Virus record (IMG/VR): IMGVR_UViG_3300046689_000296
Location: 1-52,929 of that record
Source of the DNA: a virus
Reading direction: 5' to 3' (one strand)
Length of the DNA: 52,929 nt
A program made the position numbers and the translations under genes. This document shows, one piece after another, positions 22,727 to 30,267 of the stretch. Within the stretch, counting starts at the first letter, position 1; every line of letters starts with the position of its first letter. The notes under the pieces were generated by a model, which ran no database searches, was not told the origin of the DNA, and saw only the letters and a list, made by a program, of their open reading frames with translations.

Positions 22727-23019
22727 GCTTCACCTCGTGCTTTTGCGATTGCGGCGCGCGCATTGACTACCGGCGCAAGGAGCGCAGACGACGGCATGGC
22801 ATGCACGATGTTTTCGACGAGGATCGTCAGTGTTTTGAGTAGATCAGGAGCGGCGGCTATCAGGCGAGCATCAGCTTCCGTGCGGCACTTGATCCGCCCA
22901 GTCAGTACCTGTTGACCATCGCTTCCAATCAGCCAAGGTGCTCGCTGCTCCGGGTCATACTCGGCCCATACTTCGTCGTCCCATTCCCACGGCCCCGGCG
23001 TATGCTTGATCTCGCTCAT
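22723..23019 (-). CDS. TPGPW-family phage protein, copy 2
   Basis: 98 residues: KHTPGPWEWDDEVWAEYDPE, then EADARLIAAAPDLLKTLTIL and a helical ARAAIAKARGE end. The TPGPW...ARLIAAAPDLL pattern is widespread in phage early regions with no known function. It lies directly after a paralogue (23016-23315), so the pair arose by tandem duplication. Confidence 0.72.
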   Translation of the reverse strand: MSEIKHTPGPWEWDDEVWAEYDPEQRAPWLIGSDGQQVLTGRIKCRTEADARLIAAAPDLLKTLTILVENIVHAMPSSALLAPVVNARAAIAKARGEA

Positions 23020-23315
23020 TGCTCGCCCCTTGCTTTAGCCAGAGCAGCGCGGGCACGCACGAAGCCGCCTTTTCCGCCGATCCATTCGGTGTTTATGATC
23101 TCTTGCAGGGCTTCGTACAGGTCAGGAGCCGCAGCTATCAGCCTTGCATTTGCTTCGCGCTCTGTATCGCCTCCGCAACAAAAGATGTCCGCTATTTCTT
23201 CGCCGCCATACACCTCCCCACGCGGGCGAATGAATGCGAGACTTGCTCGGGTATCTTCGTCGGGATGGTCAAAGCAGACTTCCCACGGACCTTTCGTTAT
23301 TTGAATATCGCTCAT
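23016..23315 (-). CDS. TPGPW-family phage protein, copy 1
   Basis: 99 residues from ATG 23315. ITKGPWEVCFDHPDEDTRAS, a Cys pair (DIFCCGGDTEREANARLIAA), APDLYEALQEI and ARAALAKARGEQ. Same architecture as the next gene; the end ARAA[IL]AKARGE is nearly identical. ATGA overlap joins the two. Confidence 0.72.
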   Translation of the reverse strand: MSDIQITKGPWEVCFDHPDEDTRASLAFIRPRGEVYGGEEIADIFCCGGDTEREANARLIAAAPDLYEALQEIINTEWIGGKGGFVRARAALAKARGEQ

Positions 23316-23614
23316 CACTCACCTCCAGCCAGGCGGCGCTTAACGATGACTTCCTTCGCATCGGTCAGCAGCGTGTGAATCGTATGCAGGTCGTCTTTGT
23401 TGCCACGCGCCAAGGCGCTCATGAACGACTCGCGTTGCGGGCCGGTCAGCTCGACCAGCAGTTCCATCAGGTCGTCGAACGTGACCTCGCGCTCGACCTG
23501 CTCGCGGCGATCTTCTGCGGCCAGTGCTGCGTTGTCGGCTGCTTCGAGATCCCGGTCGCACAGCCAATTGCCGTATGCTTGCGTGCGGGAAACTAACTGC
23601 GGTACGTGGCTCAT
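23315..23614 (-). CDS. Hypothetical protein
   Basis: 99 residues, acidic: NWLCDRDLEAADNAALAAED, REVTFDDLMELLVELTGPQR and a basic end (EVIVKRRLAGGE). First gene of an operator-controlled leftward unit; AAGGACGGAATC precedes the ATG. No family recognised. Confidence 0.6.
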   Translation of the reverse strand: MSHVPQLVSRTQAYGNWLCDRDLEAADNAALAAEDRREQVEREVTFDDLMELLVELTGPQRESFMSALARGNKDDLHTIHTLLTDAKEVIVKRRLAGGE

Positions 23615-23671
23615 GATTCCGTCCTTGTTGTTTGGCTACGAATACTGCGGTGGTGTGTCGATGAATTGAAC

Positions 23672-23688
23672 GATACCAAAGTAGTATC
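23672..23688. promoter_or_regulatory. Operator-like palindrome in leftward promoter
   Basis: GATACCAAAGTAGTATC. Minus strand TTGCGC (23698-23693) and TATCGT (23675-23670), 17 bp apart. 58 bp upstream of ATG 23614. Confidence 0.88.
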
Positions 23689-23706
23689 CGTAGCGCAAGC
23701 GAAGAA

Positions 23707-24306
23707 TCACTGTTGCGTTTCTGCCTCACGCGGAATCCACGATCTGCGCTCGAACGCTGGCCGTAACTTCTCGTGCGCTGACTTGCGTAAATCCGCGATT
23801 GCTGGCGTCACCTTGGCGGCTGCTCGCGCGACTGTCTGCGGGTGGATGGCGCACTCGCGCGCAATGCGATTGAGGCTCCAGCAATAGCTTTCCCCAAACA
23901 CGAACTCTCGCGCGACTAGCATGCGAACCATCGTGCGATTGCGATGCGCTCCTTCGGCCAGGCATACAAGCCGCTCAACGCCCGCGTGACGCTCTCCGCG
24001 CTCTCCGCCATAGGTGGCATCCAGCAGGGCGCGCTGATCGAGCGAGAGGTGCGATTCAATGACGTCATGCACGTATTGCGCTTGTGCCTTCTTCTCGTGC
24101 ACGGAGAGCAACAGGGCGGCGCCGTCAGGTCCGGTATATTCCCCAATCTGCCCGATCTTGACGCCGGGCCGCGCGCGCCAGGTGTAGGCAAAGGACAATG
24201 CCGCGTCCATCGAGCGGAACATCGGCGCGCGACTGTCGTCTTCCGGCTTAGGAGTGCGAAGGGTGAGCCGGCCAAGCGAGCTTTCGTGTGCGGTGCATAC
24301 TTGCAT
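23707..24306 (-). CDS. HTH-containing phage protein
   Basis: 199 residues. The first 60 residues are a mixed domain (SMDAALSFAYTWRARPGVKI); ESHLSLDQRALLDATYGGER follows, and the C-terminal part SLNRIARECAIHPQTVARAA is a helix-turn-helix. The overall pattern resembles phage early/late switch or antiterminator-type regulators, but I cannot assign one. It is the last gene of the unit that starts at 26424. Confidence 0.6.
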   Translation of the reverse strand: MQVCTAHESSLGRLTLRTPKPEDDSRAPMFRSMDAALSFAYTWRARPGVKIGQIGEYTGPDGAALLLSVHEKKAQAQYVHDVIESHLSLDQRALLDATYGGERGERHAGVERLVCLAEGAHRNRTMVRMLVAREFVFGESYCWSLNRIARECAIHPQTVARAAAKVTPAIADLRKSAHEKLRPAFERRSWIPREAETQQ

Positions 24307-24318
24307 ATCGGTCCTTGG

Positions 24319-24618
24319 TCAGTGGAGCGGGGCGGAAAGCAGATCGGGAGCGGCCTGGACTGGCTTCACGAGCTGCCCGGTATGCGGGCAACGTCGTTTC
24401 GGCAACTCGATCACCAGGCCGTCGTCTTTCAGTTCGCCGATGCGGCCGCAAACACTCTGGATCGGATAGCCGAAAATCTTCGACAGGTCAGTGCGCGAAA
24501 ATGATGCAGTCGGGACCGTACGCAGGAAGTTGAGGATCGCGAGCCGTTGAACGGCTGCTGTGCCATCTTCTTTCTTTGCGAGGAAGGATAAGAACGACGT
24601 TTCGGCTTGTCCTCTCAT
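24319..24618 (-). CDS. Winged-helix protein
   Basis: 99 residues. ILNFLRTVPTASFSRTDLSK, then YPIQSVCGRIGELKDDGLVI is a winged HTH, followed by a Cys/His pair (PKRRCPHTGQLV). Lies between the HTH gene above and an SH3-like gene. Probably DNA-binding. Confidence 0.6.
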   Translation of the reverse strand: MRGQAETSFLSFLAKKEDGTAAVQRLAILNFLRTVPTASFSRTDLSKIFGYPIQSVCGRIGELKDDGLVIELPKRRCPHTGQLVKPVQAAPDLLSAPLH

Positions 24619-24917
24619 GCTGGCTCCTTGATGTCGTCAGTCACTTCGTCGTTGACAGGAACGCCGCTGATGGGGCGGAGCAATCTATCCATCACCACGC
24701 GTCGCTTTACGATTCGAAGAATCCCATCGTTGCTGCGCACCGGAAGCGACGATCCGGCGGACTCGACCACCCAGCCTGGTTCTGTGACTTCGTAACGTAT
24801 CCCGTCAACAGTCTCCATATGAACCGCAGAGCGCAAAACGGAAACTACCGACCCGACCATTTCTGGCGTAACAACTGCCCGAATCACGTAGGCCAGATCA
24901 CCAGGTTTGCAGTTCAT
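24615..24917 (-). CDS. Hypothetical SH3-like protein
   Basis: 100 residues. MNCKPGDLAYVIRAVVTPEM, VVSVLRSAVHMETVDGIRYE and a final acidic tail. The CKPGDLA.V pattern with short strands is common in small phage proteins of unknown role. ATGA overlap with the upstream gene. Confidence 0.65.
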   Translation of the reverse strand: MNCKPGDLAYVIRAVVTPEMVGSVVSVLRSAVHMETVDGIRYEVTEPGWVVESAGSSLPVRSNDGILRIVKRRVVMDRLLRPISGVPVNDEVTDDIKEPA

Positions 24918-25288
24918 TGCCCCACCCCCATGCGAACAATAGCGTTGACAGCGTTCAGCAGCGTCGGATCGACTTTCGGGAACCGGCGATTGTCGCGACG
25001 GTACTTTGCGTCGACCTCGGCTTCAGTCAGCTTCGGTCGCGGCGCCGGCGTCGGTCGCAGCGTGACGTTCTCGCCCTTGCCGATGACGTACCGGACAGCG
25101 CGGCGATAGCCGTTGTTGTCGATTGCGCGGAACTCCTGGTCGCGGCCCGGAACGCGCGCGCGGCGTAAGTATTCGTTGACAACCGATAATTCGCGCCCGA
25201 TGCCCTCAGATATTTCCTGCGCAGTGCGCGGCTTGCCGTCAGCCATCAGAGTGCGAATTAAGTCGGCAGTGAATACGCGTGTGGTCAT
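24914..25288 (-). CDS. HTH-type DNA-binding protein
   Basis: 124 residues. FTADLIRTLMADGKPRTAQE, ISEGIGRELSVVNEYLRRAR forms a wHTH; RRAVRYVIGKGENVTLRPTP and a Pro/basic linker follow, then a helical end (PTLLNAVNAIVRMGVG). Overlaps both neighbours by 4 bp. Could be a regulator of early transcription. Confidence 0.6.
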   Translation of the reverse strand: MTTRVFTADLIRTLMADGKPRTAQEISEGIGRELSVVNEYLRRARVPGRDQEFRAIDNNGYRRAVRYVIGKGENVTLRPTPAPRPKLTEAEVDAKYRRDNRRFPKVDPTLLNAVNAIVRMGVGQ

Positions 25289-25416
25289 GCTTGCTCCGCC
25301 ATGCAGGAAAGAGGGTGGGCGCCGTAGTAGAGGCGGAAGTGGCCGATTCCGAATGTGCCGAGTACGGCGAGCGCGAGCACGATTCCGCCGATGACAGAGA
25401 GGATGGTTTTAGTCAC
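25285..25416 (-). CDS. Small membrane peptide (43 aa), GTG start
   Basis: GTG 25416 overlaps the upstream stop (GTGA). TKTILSVIGGIVLALAVLGT is a transmembrane helix; the remainder (FRLYYGAHPLSCMAEQA) is short and polar. Typical of small phage membrane peptides. Confidence 0.55.
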   Translation of the reverse strand: MTKTILSVIGGIVLALAVLGTFGIGHFRLYYGAHPLSCMAEQA

Positions 25417-25628
25417 TCTGAATCTCCCAACAACTCGTATCCGCCGTGCTTGCCGTTGAAGCGTTCGCGTGACGCCCATGTTTTGCGGCCGAGCAATTTG
25501 CCGGTCATCGGATCGAACTTCGAAATGCAGACCTTCTGCCGCTCTCCATCGAGTGCGACGACAACGACTGTCCGCGAAAAGCGGCCGTCGCGCTCTTTCC
25601 ACTTCTGCCCGATCTTTACGTCAGTCAT
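25413..25628 (-). CDS. Hypothetical protein
   Basis: 71 residues: MTDVKIGQKWKERDGRFSRT, then VVVVALDGERQKVCIS and GRKTWASRERFNGKHGGYEL. A small beta fold with a basic C-terminus is likely. The family with WKERDGR...RTV.V is common in phage early genes; function unknown. Confidence 0.65.
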   Translation of the reverse strand: MTDVKIGQKWKERDGRFSRTVVVVALDGERQKVCISKFDPMTGKLLGRKTWASRERFNGKHGGYELLGDSE

Positions 25629-26424
25629 GGTCGGCTCCGCTTGCAGGTTGCGAAGCGGTCAGGATCGAGCGAAGGTCCGCTGAGATAACAACGCTGCCCA
25701 TCGACTCCGCTAGATTCGCGGCTGCCCGCACTGCCGCCAGTTGATCGAGGGTCAGCGTCAGCGCCGCCTGTGTCTGTGCTGGACGCGGGGCGATATAGCC
25801 GCTGTGCTTGTCCGCGTCGTAGTCGAGAATCCACGGCCGCTCCGGCAGTTCGCCGATGAGATAGCGAACGCAGTCCGCTTCGTATCGCACGCGGTCCGGA
25901 TATTCAGAACGGTCGATTGTGTGCCCCTCTGCTAGATCACCCTTGTGAAGGATCGCCGTCCAGTTCGTTTTGCCATTGCTTTCCGGCATCGCCCCGTACC
26001 ACACGGCCAGTTTCGGACCCGCCACCTTTTCGGCGGTGAGTGCGGCGCGGTTCATCGCGTAACGCACCAGTTCGATAGCCGCGCGTTGCGACTTAAAATC
26101 GATGTCCGTTCCGCGCATCTGAAGCCACTCGTGCCAGACGGCATGCGCATCGTCTGCATCAAACGCTTCCCGCTCCCCAATCGCCCCATTTGGCGGGCTA
26201 GATTGCGAACCCGCGTCGGCGACAAATTCGCAATTCGCGATGCAACTCTTCAATTCCGCCATCGCCAGGCGAATTTCTACGGCTGCCTGCATCGGATCGC
26301 ATGCGTTTTCCAGCCATTGAGCCGTGCATTCCATCGAAAAAAGCACGCCGTCGAACGCGCGTTTTTCACGACTACTGTATGTTTGTACAGCACTCCGACC
26401 TAATGATGCCTCGTTAGTGTTCAT
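25621..26424 (-). CDS. Mosaic hypothetical phage protein
   Basis: 267 residues. An N-terminal helical part (SMECTAQWLENACDPMQAAV), the linker [10 protein letters not shown], a HAVWHEWLQMRG module, ALTAEKVA, then a central AVWYGAMPESNGKTNWTAIL region and a helical end. Both linkers are encoded by DNA repeats shared with 12079-13134. First gene after an operator-like site at 26507. Function unknown. Confidence 0.6.
   Translation of the reverse strand: MNTNEASLGRSAVQTYSSREKRAFDGVLFSMECTAQWLENACDPMQAAVEIRLAMAELKSCIANCEFVADAGSQSSPPNGAIGEREAFDADDAHAVWHEWLQMRGTDIDFKSQRAAIELVRYAMNRAALTAEKVAGPKLAVWYGAMPESNGKTNWTAILHKGDLAEGHTIDRSEYPDRVRYEADCVRYLIGELPERPWILDYDADKHSGYIAPRPAQTQAALTLTLDQLAAVRAAANLAESMGSVVISADLRSILTASQPASGADHD
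26159..26190. repeat. 32-nt intragenomic repeat, copy B
   Basis: Identical to 12824-12855. A second shared block (GCCACCTTTTCGGCGGTGAG at 26021-26040) also occurs at 12707-12726. Confidence 0.85.
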
Positions 26425-26506
26425 TCTCAGTGCCTTTTTTTATTTGTTCATATGAAAGTTTTCTAGTCAATTTCGGACCTAGAAACCGATACCGTAAGTA
26501 TAAACG

Positions 26507-26523
26507 GATACCGCCACGGTATC
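26507..26523. promoter_or_regulatory. Operator-like palindrome
   Basis: GATACCGCCACGGTATC, 83 bp upstream of ATG 26424. A further GATAC half-site lies at 26488. Minus-strand TATACT nearer the gene may be the -10; the -35 is weak. Confidence 0.82.
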
Positions 26524-26545
26524 CATGTAATTCGCAAAAAATTGT

Positions 26546-27925
26546 TCAGTCCATTCCACGGCTGCGGCCTCGTGGGCGGTCGGGTTCGGATCGCTGCCCG
26601 AAGCCTTGACCGTGGGCCAGATCCTCGAAAAGCGTTCGCTCGCCGTGGAAAACCAGTCCGGTGATGCCCGTTTCGCCCTGGCGCTGCTTCGTGCAAATGA
26701 CCTCGCAAATCCCCTTGTCTGGCGAATCGGGGTTGTACACCTCGTCGCGGTACAGGAACAGGATCGTGTCGGCGTCGGCTTCGATGTCGCCGGAATCCTT
26801 CAGGTCAGACGAGAGAGGGCGCTTGTTCGGCCGTTCCTCGCACTTGCGTGAGAGCTGCGAGAGCAGAATGACGGGTATGTCCAGTTCCTTCGCGAGGTTC
26901 TTCAGACCTTTCGTCAATGCACCGATTTGCAGGTCGCGGCGTTCTTCGCTGCCGGTTGCCATCAGGCCGAGATAGTCGACAACGAGCAGCGAAAGACCGT
27001 GCTTGCGCTTGACCGCGCGCGCCTTGCTGCGCACCTCGAGCAGCGTCAGATTCGGTTGGTCGTCGAGGTATAGGTGCAGATCCTTGATGGCTCCGGCCGT
27101 CTCGGTGATGTGCGACCAATCGGGTTGTTTCAGGTTGGCAGGGTCGCGCAACTGCGCCATCGTCAGGCCGCTGATGGACGAAACGAGCCGTTGTTGAAGC
27201 TGCACATTCTTCATTTCCATCGACAGGAACAGGACCGGCATATCGCGCGCGACGTTCTTCGCGATGGTCAGCGAGAACGCGGTTTTGCCCATTGACGGAC
27301 GCGCCGCAACGATAACCAGATCGCCGCCATAGAAGCCGCCGCCGAGCTTGCGGTCCAGGTCAGTCAGGCCCGTAGGAACGGGTTTGATCAGGCCGTCAAT
27401 CTGCTGATCCATGTAGTTCAGATAATCGACGAGCGACTGGCCGGCGTGAACTGGCTCCGACTTGACGATCGCTTCGCCGAGCTTTTCGAGCTTGGCTGAT
27501 GCCTGGTCGATCAGGACGGCCGCGCTGTCAGGCGTTGCGCCGACAGAATCCTGAATCTCATGCGACAGCGCCAGCAGGCCGCGCTTCTGCGCACGGTCGC
27601 GCACGATCTCAGCGTAACGCGAAATGTTCGCCGCGCTAGGCGTGTTCTGCGATAAAGCGTTCAGGTACGCGAGGCCGCCGACATCGTTCGCGCGCCCCTT
27701 TGCTTGCAGGCGTTCGAACACGGTCATCATGTCCGCGCCAACGCTTGCAGAGATCAGGTCGACGATCTCCGAAAAGATCAGCCGGTGATCGGCGCGGAAA
27801 AAGTGTTCGGCTCGCAGATCGCCGAGTCGGTCGATAGCGTCGTTGTCGATCAGCAGGGCGCCAATGACGCTTTGCTCAGACTCCACGCTTTGCGGAATTG
27901 CCCGCTGCATATCGTTCGCTGTCAT
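26546..27925 (-). CDS. dnaB: Replicative DNA helicase
   Basis: 459 residues from ATG 27925 (AAGGAGGCGG). The N-terminal domain starts SVESEQSVIGALLIDNDAID; the RecA-like core has GGGFYGGDLVIVAARPSMGK (Walker A), VPVLFLSMEM, LLVVDYLGLM (Walker B), IPVILLSQLSRKCEERPNKR and a terminal GQ.R.EPDRPRGR tail. Full family length. Unwinds DNA at the fork; the adjacent O-like gene would load it. Overlaps that gene by 4 bp. Confidence 0.95.
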   Translation of the reverse strand: MTANDMQRAIPQSVESEQSVIGALLIDNDAIDRLGDLRAEHFFRADHRLIFSEIVDLISASVGADMMTVFERLQAKGRANDVGGLAYLNALSQNTPSAANISRYAEIVRDRAQKRGLLALSHEIQDSVGATPDSAAVLIDQASAKLEKLGEAIVKSEPVHAGQSLVDYLNYMDQQIDGLIKPVPTGLTDLDRKLGGGFYGGDLVIVAARPSMGKTAFSLTIAKNVARDMPVLFLSMEMKNVQLQQRLVSSISGLTMAQLRDPANLKQPDWSHITETAGAIKDLHLYLDDQPNLTLLEVRSKARAVKRKHGLSLLVVDYLGLMATGSEERRDLQIGALTKGLKNLAKELDIPVILLSQLSRKCEERPNKRPLSSDLKDSGDIEADADTILFLYRDEVYNPDSPDKGICEVICTKQRQGETGITGLVFHGERTLFEDLAHGQGFGQRSEPDRPRGRSRGMD

Positions 27926-28758
27926 GCTGCCGCCTCCTTGTTCTCGTAGTTGCCTTGGAGCACCTTGCCGAAGTTCTCCGACTTCATGAGCCAGCCCAGA
28001 TCGCAACTGGTCCACTTGCCATTGCGGCCAGTAAGAAAGTCGCTTTCAGACGCATAGCGAAAGAAGCGCTCAAAAAAATCGATGGCAGATGCCTCGTCAG
28101 TTGCATAGCGAGAGCCATCGCGCTTTTTGGCCGTCAAAACCCACTTCCACCGAGTTCGCATGGACTTTGCCCGTTCGCCGTCCCACGTTCGCGGGAACGG
28201 CAGAGTAGGCAAGTGTTGGGCGTACAGTGCGATCAGCCTTTGGTGCGGACAGTTCGGCAGGCCGTTCGGTAACTCGGAATCGGCGTCGCCGATGACAACA
28301 TCACCGTTAGGTGATGTATTAGGTTTATCTTCTCTTCTCTTCTCTTCTCTGGTCCGCTTTTCGTCCGCACTCGATGCGGACATTTCGACGACGTTGCTCT
28401 GTTCATCGTCGCTCCTGCGTGATTCGCGCTTACGAACGGTCTCCTGTGCGCGGCGCTTTGACGACTTCCCGTTGTGATCATCAAACCTAGGCATGACAAG
28501 GGTTTCGTCGCCTCCGCTCGAGATCCATCCAATGCTCAGCATGGCTTGTGTGAACCCAGGCCATCCAATGACGGCATCCATAGCGTCGCACGTGTATCCG
28601 TCCAGCACACCATCTTCGGAGTGAGCATCGAACACTGACCAGACCGCATGTAGTCCGCCAATCACGCGGAATTTGTCCGCACGCAATGCGGACATCATGC
28701 GGACAACCTTAGGGTGTGTTTGCAAGTCCATTCGCATTTTGATCCAATCTCCAGCCAT
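27922..28758 (-). CDS. Phage O-like replication initiator/helicase loader
   Basis: 278 residues. The N-terminal domain (MAGDWIKMRMDLQTHPKVVR, then GGLHAVWSVFDAHSEDGVLD) is a winged-helix origin-binding type found in phage O/replisome-organiser proteins. A low-complexity hinge follows (EKRTREEKRREDKPN), then a C-terminal domain (RWKWVLTAKKRDGSRYAT...DFFERFF..) like those contacting DnaB. Its own DNA contains two GTCCGCA-N5-TGCGGAC repeats and an AT-richer stretch, as in the λ O gene where the origin is intragenic. Confidence 0.82.
   Translation of the reverse strand: MAGDWIKMRMDLQTHPKVVRMMSALRADKFRVIGGLHAVWSVFDAHSEDGVLDGYTCDAMDAVIGWPGFTQAMLSIGWISSGGDETLVMPRFDDHNGKSSKRRAQETVRKRESRRSDDEQSNVVEMSASSADEKRTREEKRREDKPNTSPNGDVVIGDADSELPNGLPNCPHQRLIALYAQHLPTLPFPRTWDGERAKSMRTRWKWVLTAKKRDGSRYATDEASAIDFFERFFRYASESDFLTGRNGKWTSCDLGWLMKSENFGKVLQGNYENKEAAA
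28244..28704. other. ori: Candidate replication origin inside initiator gene
   Basis: Two inverted repeats with the same layout, GTCCGCACTCGATGCGGAC (28363-28381) and GTCCGCACGCAATGCGGAC (28675-28693), plus extra TGCGGAC copies at 28244 and 28698. Between 28298 and 28350 lie a perfect 8-bp hairpin (ACATCACC-GTTA-GGTGATGT) and an AT-richer CTTCT repeat tract. Iterons with inverted symmetry beside a melting region inside the initiator gene are the λ-type arrangement. Confidence 0.6.
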
Positions 28759-28761
28759 GAT

Positions 28762-28911
28762 TTACCTGCTACGGATCAACTGTTTTAGTGATTCGCAAAG
28801 CTTGTGGGCTTGCGCCTGCTTTGCGGCCTTGGTCTTGAGGTGCGCGATATTTCTGGCCATAGCCATCTGAAGATCGGCAATGGCCCGCGCGGGTACGCGG
28901 GCGTCGCTCAT
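28762..28911 (-). CDS. Small basic hypothetical protein (49 aa)
   Basis: MSDARVPARAIADLQMAMAR followed by a Lys/Ala/Gln-rich helix (HLKTKAAKQAQAHKL). The start overlaps the upstream stop as ATGA, and the initiator gene starts 3 bp after its stop. Likely a helical DNA- or protein-binding peptide of the replication unit. Confidence 0.65.
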   Translation of the reverse strand: MSDARVPARAIADLQMAMARNIAHLKTKAAKQAQAHKLCESLKQLIRSR

Positions 28912-29228
28912 TCGCTTTCCTGTTCGGTTTGTTCAAGCGGAACATCAGGCAGATTGGGGATTGCCTCGATCACGGCCGGGCCGCGCGCTTTGCCTACGAG
29001 CTTCGGCATTTCGTGGCGCAATCCGATCATGTCGATCACGGTCAGGTGCGGCTTGTTCGGTCCAACTAACTGCGCGCTGACTCGAGCGAATTCGAGCGCG
29101 CGCTTTTTGCCGACCACCTTGTGACCGTTGCGGATGTTGCTCCAGTAGATCGCGCCGATTCCGATCACGTCGAGCAACTGGTTGACGACCTTCGCCCCGT
29201 ATGCATCGTGAAATTCTTGTGCGTTCAA
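28908..29228 (-). CDS. Cro/CII-like early regulator, TTG start
   Basis: 106 residues from TTG 29228, chosen because AAAGGAG lies 8 bp upstream and no ATG fits. NAQEFHDAYGAKVVNQLLDV...GAIYWSNIRNGHKVVGKKRA has the helix-turn-helix spacing of Cro/YdaS-type phage regulators, with the recognition helix around YWSNIRNG. The C-terminal part is acidic. It is the first gene of the leftward replication unit and is divergent from the repressor-like gene, so it is the likely lytic-side regulator. Confidence 0.65.
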   Translation of the reverse strand: MNAQEFHDAYGAKVVNQLLDVIGIGAIYWSNIRNGHKVVGKKRALEFARVSAQLVGPNKPHLTVIDMIGLRHEMPKLVGKARGPAVIEAIPNLPDVPLEQTEQESE

Positions 29229-29275
29229 GTTATGGCTCCTTTGCCGGGTTATAATTGCACTACAGTATAGCATCG

Positions 29276-29292
29276 GATACCGTGACGGTTAG
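29276..29292. promoter_or_regulatory. Variant operator in immunity region
   Basis: GATACCGTGACGGTTAG: left arm and spacer perfect, right arm altered. 48 bp upstream of TTG 29228. Confidence 0.6.
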
Positions 29293-29327
29293 CGAGTTAC
29301 ACGAAATTTTGGCGGGAGATAACCCTA

Positions 29328-29447
29328 TGAACTTATTGAACAATGATGCTTTTACGGTTGCACTAAGCGCAGGAAACCTTCAAGATTCGAAGAACGGATG
29401 CCGCAATTTAATCGGGGTCGGCATCCGTCTAAGTGGCGTGCCTTGAC
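29328..29447 (+). CDS. Possible 39-aa leader ORF before repressor gene
   Basis: MNLLNNDAFTVALSAGNLQD is the first part of a 39-codon frame with GGGAG 9 bp upstream. It spans the 9-bp inverted repeat and ends 32 bp before the repressor ATG. It may be a translated leader; composition gives no function. Confidence 0.35.
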
Positions 29448-29478
29448 GCGCCCTATACGACTAAGGATTGGGAATCAC

Positions 29479-29916
29479 ATGGCTATCGAAACGATCGACG
29501 CAGTGCGCGCACGAAACTTCCACCTGCTTTTCGAGCAGTTCAAGGAGGGGGTGAGAAGGGATGACCCGACCGCGCCGGATCGGGGAATGCTGAGGCGCTT
29601 TGCCGCTCATCTGGAAATGAACCCCGTCTACCTGTCGAACCTGAACACAGGATCAAAGACGATCGGTTTGCGGACGGCGCGTGAGATCGAGGCCCGGTTG
29701 AAGCTGCCGGAGGGTTGGATGGACACCGACCACACCAACAACGAAGCGGAAATGAGCGATGACGATCTGGCGTTCCGCGACTCGGTGATGGCGATGTACC
29801 GGCAGGCGCCCGAGGCGTCGCGCGCGGCCGTTCTGCGGGTGCTCCAGGCGCTCGTTCTGGGTAAACCCATAGAGGACGTACTATCTACCGACAAATCGCG
29901 CAAGAAAGTGAATTAG
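29479..29916 (+). CDS. Lambda-repressor-like HTH transcriptional regulator (candidate immunity repressor)
   Basis: 145 residues. RNFHLLFEQFKEGVRRDD...RGMLRRFAAHLEMNPVYLSN and LNTGSKTIGLRTAREIEARL form an HTH_3-like domain in the first 80 residues. The remainder is short, acidic and helical with AVLRVLQALVLGKP as a possible dimerisation helix. There is no S24/LexA peptidase part, so induction by RecA cleavage is not expected. Position opposite the Cro-like gene makes it the best candidate to bind the GATAC-N7-GTATC operators. Confidence 0.65.
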   Translation: MAIETIDAVRARNFHLLFEQFKEGVRRDDPTAPDRGMLRRFAAHLEMNPVYLSNLNTGSKTIGLRTAREIEARLKLPEGWMDTDHTNNEAEMSDDDLAFRDSVMAMYRQAPEASRAAVLRVLQALVLGKPIEDVLSTDKSRKKVN

Positions 29917-29941
29917 ACTCGCGCAAACATTTGCGGATTGT

Positions 29942-29970
29942 TGCAAACACTGAAAATGTAAAATATTGTA
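29942..29970 (+). promoter_or_regulatory. Putative rightward promoter
   Basis: TTGCAA and TATTGT separated by 17 bp, downstream of the repressor gene and before the 30073 gene. Confidence 0.5.
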
Positions 29971-30072
29971 TCGAAACTTGTTGCGCGACCGGGACTGGTG
30001 CGGATACTCTTACATCACCGCGACGCCGTAGCGGGTAAAAAATACCGTGTTTGCAATTCAGAGGGGCTCCAA

Positions 30073-30267
30073 ATGACGAGTTTTGGCACTGCTGGCAGTA
30101 CAGAGAACAAAAATGCTGCCGCTGGTGTACTGGCAGAGGGCTTATGCAGCGAAGACGGCGAATATCAGGTCGCCGCCGCTGCAGCCGCCATCCCCGCGCA
30201 CATGCGCCGGGGGGTTCTGGCTCACTTGCGCGAGCTTATTTGCGCCGATACAACGCACACCGTTTAG
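30073..30267 (+). CDS. Small hypothetical protein
   Basis: 64 residues from ATG 30073 (GAGGGG). MTSFGTAGSTENKNAAAGVL, GLCSEDGEYQVAAAAAAIPA and a helical end (RRGVLAHLRELICAD). Rightward and terminated by the hairpin at 30432. By position it could be a CII- or antirepressor-like factor, but no motif supports this. Confidence 0.5.
   Translation: MTSFGTAGSTENKNAAAGVLAEGLCSEDGEYQVAAAAAAIPAHMRRGVLAHLRELICADTTHTV

Larger units (their letters stand above)
29229..29478. promoter_or_regulatory. Divergent immunity control region
   Basis: The 250 bp between the Cro-like and repressor-like genes hold TATACT/TATAAT-type promoter boxes, the operator variant at 29276, a 39-codon leader ORF (29328-29447) and a 9-bp inverted repeat ACGGATGCC...GGCATCCGT (29394-29428) whose arms are one transition away from the operator arms. 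Confidence 0.6.

Noticed and set aside
28330-28350. CTTCT tandem repeat as CRISPR or microsatellite element
   Set aside because: It encodes the charged hinge of the initiator protein. Unit length and lack of spacers exclude CRISPR.
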